Of a DNA stretch of 34,098 nt, positions 31,580 through 34,098 are shown piece after piece. Source of the stretch: Kiloniellales bacterium (GTDB lineage Bacteria; Pseudomonadota; Alphaproteobacteria; Kiloniellales; JAKSDN01); NCBI GenBank assembly GCA_028280455.1, contig JANQLT010000190.1:1-34098 (forward strand), read 5' to 3'. Under the pieces are notes generated by a model. It was given only the letters and a program-made list of their open reading frames with translations, was not told the DNA's origin and made no database searches. A program made the position numbers and the translations under genes. Within the stretch, counting starts at the first letter, position 1. The number at the start of each line of letters is the position of its first letter.

Positions 31580-33769
31580 ATGAAGTTCCATTTCTCCATC
31601 GCCGCCTGGGGCGAGGCGTTCCTGGATGTGTTGTGCCGGATCCATCTCCCCTCGCTCCTGGCGCCCGGCAACTTGCCGGCGTTCCTGGAGATGTTCCCGC
31701 TCGAGTATCGGCTCTACACGACACCGGAAGACGCGGAGACCCTGTCGGGCATGCGCGGCTTCCGGGATTTCAGCCGCGTCGTGCCGACCCAGGTCATAGC
31801 GGTACCCGGCCTCGACCTTTCCGATGTTCATCACTCTCACAGGGTGTTCAACGACCTGATGAGCATGGCCATGCGCGATGCCGAGCAGGAGGGCGCCTCG
31901 CTGTTCATGAACAACCCCGATACCTGCTGGGGCGATGGATCCTTCGGCCATGTCGGCCGGCTGATTCGGGAGGGCAAGCGGGGCATCTTGAACTCGGCGA
32001 TCCGACTGGACAGCCGCGCCTTCATGCGCAAGGTCGACGACGACTACAGCCTCACGCAGGACGGCGCCCTGGTCATCGCCAACCGAGAGCTGGTTCGGCT
32101 CGGCTGGGAGACCATCCACCCCTATCAGCGCTCGACGGTCTGGGGCCAAGGCAATACCAGCCTCATGCCCTCGCCCATCATCACGCCGGTGGAAGACGAA
32201 GGCTACATTCTCAACATGGCGCACATGGGCAGCCTTTGCGTCATCTCCGACAATCTGAACCAGGACTTCCAGCAAACCACCGACGGCGACTACATCAATC
32301 GCGTCTTTCCGGACTACGAGGATTTACATGTCCTCGACGACACTGACGATTTCTGCGTCATGGAACTCAGCGATCCCACAAGGTACATCAACAATGTCTT
32401 TGCCGGTCAGCCGCTGAACGAGCAGCACGTCGCAGAATACCTGCTGACGACGGCATCGTGGGAAACGCACTCGCTGCGGAATTTCCGGCGCTGCCTCCGC
32501 TATCACTGGTCTGACGTGAATGAGACACGCTGGCAGACAGCGGAGCGCCGCGTTGAAGAGCGCAACGAGGCAATTCTGAACCGCCGGCAGCTCCTGTCCT
32601 GTGTCGAGCCGCTGGAGAGCCTGTCCGGCTATGGAGCCTTTGCCGCCGTTCTTCGTCGACTCCTGCAAGACCCATCGCTGCTGCATAGTATCGCGCCGAT
32701 CTGCCGGAGGATGCTCATCCTTCCGGCGCCGGATGATCTGCGCCGGGCCATGAAGCAACTAGGGACACTCTCGCAACCTGCCGCTCCGTTGGAAGCCTTC
32801 ATCCGCAGTCTTGTCGTGGATCTCCCGGACGATGCGGCAACAGACGGCAAAGCGACGCTACGGACGCTGGACGGACAGGAGGTATGCCTGACACTGGCCG
32901 GACCCGGGCCCCGCCCCAGCGTCACGGCGGTGAACGGATTGCCGGCGGAACACCAGGTCGATCTCGAGGATATGTCGCTGCTGCTCATGTGCCCGGGCTT
33001 TGCACCAGCCATCCCGGATTCGGCGCAGGCCCCGCGCCGGCCTGTGCAGAGCGTCGCCATCCGTCGCGCGACAGCGGACCAGCGCCGGCTGATTGCCGAC
33101 GCGCTTTGGAAGTCGGTGGCCTCCGCGGGCTCGACTGAAGAGCGGCTGCGGTTCGTCGCCCGCTATGCTTGGCGCCCGGGTCATGGTTGGCGGTTCTTCT
33201 CCCTTGTTCGGCGCTTCGAGGGAAACCTGTCGGCGGGCCGGTCCTTGGTGAGCACGGTCGCCCGCGCGGTCGGCCTCGGTCCGCGCCGGTCCATCGTGGA
33301 GTCTTTCGTGCAGACGCCGGATGGCCAGGCCGCCCTTCATCATCTCCATGACGCTTTTCCCCAGTCGCGGGATGGCCAAATGACTTCCGACGACTGGGGC
33401 AAGGTGATGACTGCATTGCACCTTGCGAGCGGGGCGTCGGTTGACGAGTACTGGCGCCTGCAGTTCACCGAAGCCGCTCCGCAGAGACCGGACCCACCAC
33501 CCGATGACGAGTCACTGAACGCCGCACTCCTCGCAGCCTCCTATGCGGTCGGTGAGTCCTTCGTCAACCTGGCTCGGAACTCGGTAATCTACTACAAGAT
33601 GGGCCAGTTGCTCTATTCCGAGAAACTGCTCCTGGAGGCAGCGGCGTGCTTTTCCGCCTGCGCGTTCCTCTCCCCCGGCTTCATGCCCGCCGTGCGGATG
33701 CTGTCGATGGCCGAGGAGCTGGTTCTGGGTCGAGACTTCGTCCTGAGGTACCTCCTCAACAATGACTAG
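31580..33769 (+). CDS. PSLLAPGNLPA-family glycosyltransferase-like protein with helical C-terminus (729 aa)
   Basis: No named family recognised. The first 300 residues are paralogous to the 14446 protein: PSLLAPGNLPA (24-34), YTTPED (46-51), ASLFMNNPDTCWGDGS with Pro113-Asp114, an R-x5-G-K-R helix and DDFCVMELSDPTRY. The middle (about 300-600) is mixed and unassigned. The last 110 residues are helical with repeated small/aromatic spacing (NSVIYYKMGQLLYSEKLLLE, then AAACFSACAFL), resembling TPR units. ATG 31580 starts right at the first strand. GTG 31490 is an in-frame alternative with GGAGG four bases upstream and would add 30 polar residues. A role in glycan assembly is inferred from locus and paralogy. 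Confidence 0.6.
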   Translation: MKFHFSIAAWGEAFLDVLCRIHLPSLLAPGNLPAFLEMFPLEYRLYTTPEDAETLSGMRGFRDFSRVVPTQVIAVPGLDLSDVHHSHRVFNDLMSMAMRDAEQEGASLFMNNPDTCWGDGSFGHVGRLIREGKRGILNSAIRLDSRAFMRKVDDDYSLTQDGALVIANRELVRLGWETIHPYQRSTVWGQGNTSLMPSPIITPVEDEGYILNMAHMGSLCVISDNLNQDFQQTTDGDYINRVFPDYEDLHVLDDTDDFCVMELSDPTRYINNVFAGQPLNEQHVAEYLLTTASWETHSLRNFRRCLRYHWSDVNETRWQTAERRVEERNEAILNRRQLLSCVEPLESLSGYGAFAAVLRRLLQDPSLLHSIAPICRRMLILPAPDDLRRAMKQLGTLSQPAAPLEAFIRSLVVDLPDDAATDGKATLRTLDGQEVCLTLAGPGPRPSVTAVNGLPAEHQVDLEDMSLLLMCPGFAPAIPDSAQAPRRPVQSVAIRRATADQRRLIADALWKSVASAGSTEERLRFVARYAWRPGHGWRFFSLVRRFEGNLSAGRSLVSTVARAVGLGPRRSIVESFVQTPDGQAALHHLHDAFPQSRDGQMTSDDWGKVMTALHLASGASVDEYWRLQFTEAAPQRPDPPPDDESLNAALLAASYAVGESFVNLARNSVIYYKMGQLLYSEKLLLEAAACFSACAFLSPGFMPAVRMLSMAEELVLGRDFVLRYLLNND

Positions 33770-33834
33770 TGTCTTTTTCATCCGATGCCGTTCCGCGAAC
33801 GCCAAGGCGGCCTCCCATCGGCCGCGAAGCCGCC

Positions 33835-34098
33835 ATGAGTGAAGCCGCTCATATCCTGACTCTCGGCGGCAGCGGCTTCGTCGGAAGTCGGCTGATGCCC
33901 CGCTTTCGCGCCTCTACGACGGGCATGGTGGAGAGCCTGGGCTCGCGAGACTGCGACCTGACCGATCGTTCCAGTGTCGGCCTCCTGCGCGATCGACTCC
34001 GCCCCTCCACGCAGGTCGTGTTTTGCAGCACGATCGCGAGGCTGCGGGAGGACAGCCTGTCGTCTTTCCATCGCAATGTCGCCATGGCGGAGCACGTC
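33835..34098 (+). CDS. NAD-dependent epimerase/dehydratase (SDR), 5' part
   Basis: The frame is open from ATG 33835 to the window edge: 88 residues without a stop. HILTLGGSGFVGSRLMPRF contains the GxxGxxG NAD motif (11-17). It is followed by an acidic CDLTDRSSVGLL segment and VVFCSTIARL, the beta-4 strand of extended SDRs. The Tyr-Lys pair and substrate part lie beyond the edge. It follows the 31580 gene by 65 bases and is probably part of the same locus. The minus-strand frame over the same bases lacks any recognisable motif. Confidence 0.7.
   Translation, partial: MSEAAHILTLGGSGFVGSRLMPRFRASTTGMVESLGSRDCDLTDRSSVGLLRDRLRPSTQVVFCSTIARLREDSLSSFHRNVAMAEHV

Noticed and set aside
1..34098. CRISPR arrays, tRNA or rRNA genes, prophage or toxin-antitoxin genes
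   Set aside because: I looked for regularly spaced repeats, tRNA cloverleaf landmarks and phage-type genes and found none.

Overview
High-GC bacterial DNA, most likely from an alphaproteobacterium of the Rhodospirillales type. The evidence is the GC-rich coding bias on both strands, many GTG starts, a short conserved protein (118..363) of a kind I associate with alphaproteobacteria, and a TctDE/TctC/TcuAB gene set common in proteobacteria. The taxonomic call is an inference. No rRNA, tRNA or CRISPR array was seen, and no gene-free stretch exceeds about 300 bases.

Left edge (1..616): the 3' end of an IS5-family transposase, one small conserved hypothetical gene, and a palindromic intergenic repeat. 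Region A (617..11563) is a tricarboxylate uptake and catabolism island. It holds a TctE/TctD two-component system divergent from a tripartite tricarboxylate transporter (periplasmic TctC, and a membrane protein in which TctA and TctB appear fused), a universal stress protein, a PrpF-type isomerase, a divergent LysR regulator, and TcuA/TcuB. TcuA/TcuB oxidise tricarballylate to cis-aconitate in Salmonella. The likely logic is sensing, uptake, isomerisation or oxidation, and entry into the TCA cycle at aconitate.

Region B (11597..34098, running off the right edge) is a surface-polysaccharide locus. A minus-strand unit encodes an ABC-2 exporter (permease plus a short ATPase) and a sulfotransferase. 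Divergently, a long plus-strand series encodes a novel glycosyltransferase-like protein, a methyltransferase-like protein, a formyltransferase, a nucleotidyltransferase-kinase fusion in the reverse of HldE order, a sugar-1-phosphate nucleotidyltransferase, a methyltransferase and a GT2 glycosyltransferase. These are followed by a tightly coupled block of eight genes (21895..28964): two nucleotide-sugar dehydratase/epimerase-like SDRs, a divergent GmhA-like isomerase, a split transketolase, a zinc-type dehydrogenase, a HAD protein and an APH-fold phosphotransferase. An SGNH-fold membrane-anchored protein, a FkbM methyltransferase, a 729-residue protein sharing the novel N-terminal domain and a truncated SDR close the window.

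The most unusual content is (i) the pair of paralogous proteins at 14446 and 31580, sharing a PSLLAPGNLPA motif and a Pro-Asp centred putative donor-site motif, and (ii) the 17.5-29 kb module, whose enzymes look like a route to an uncommon nucleotide-activated sugar or polyol. Neither can be assigned to a pathway I recognise.
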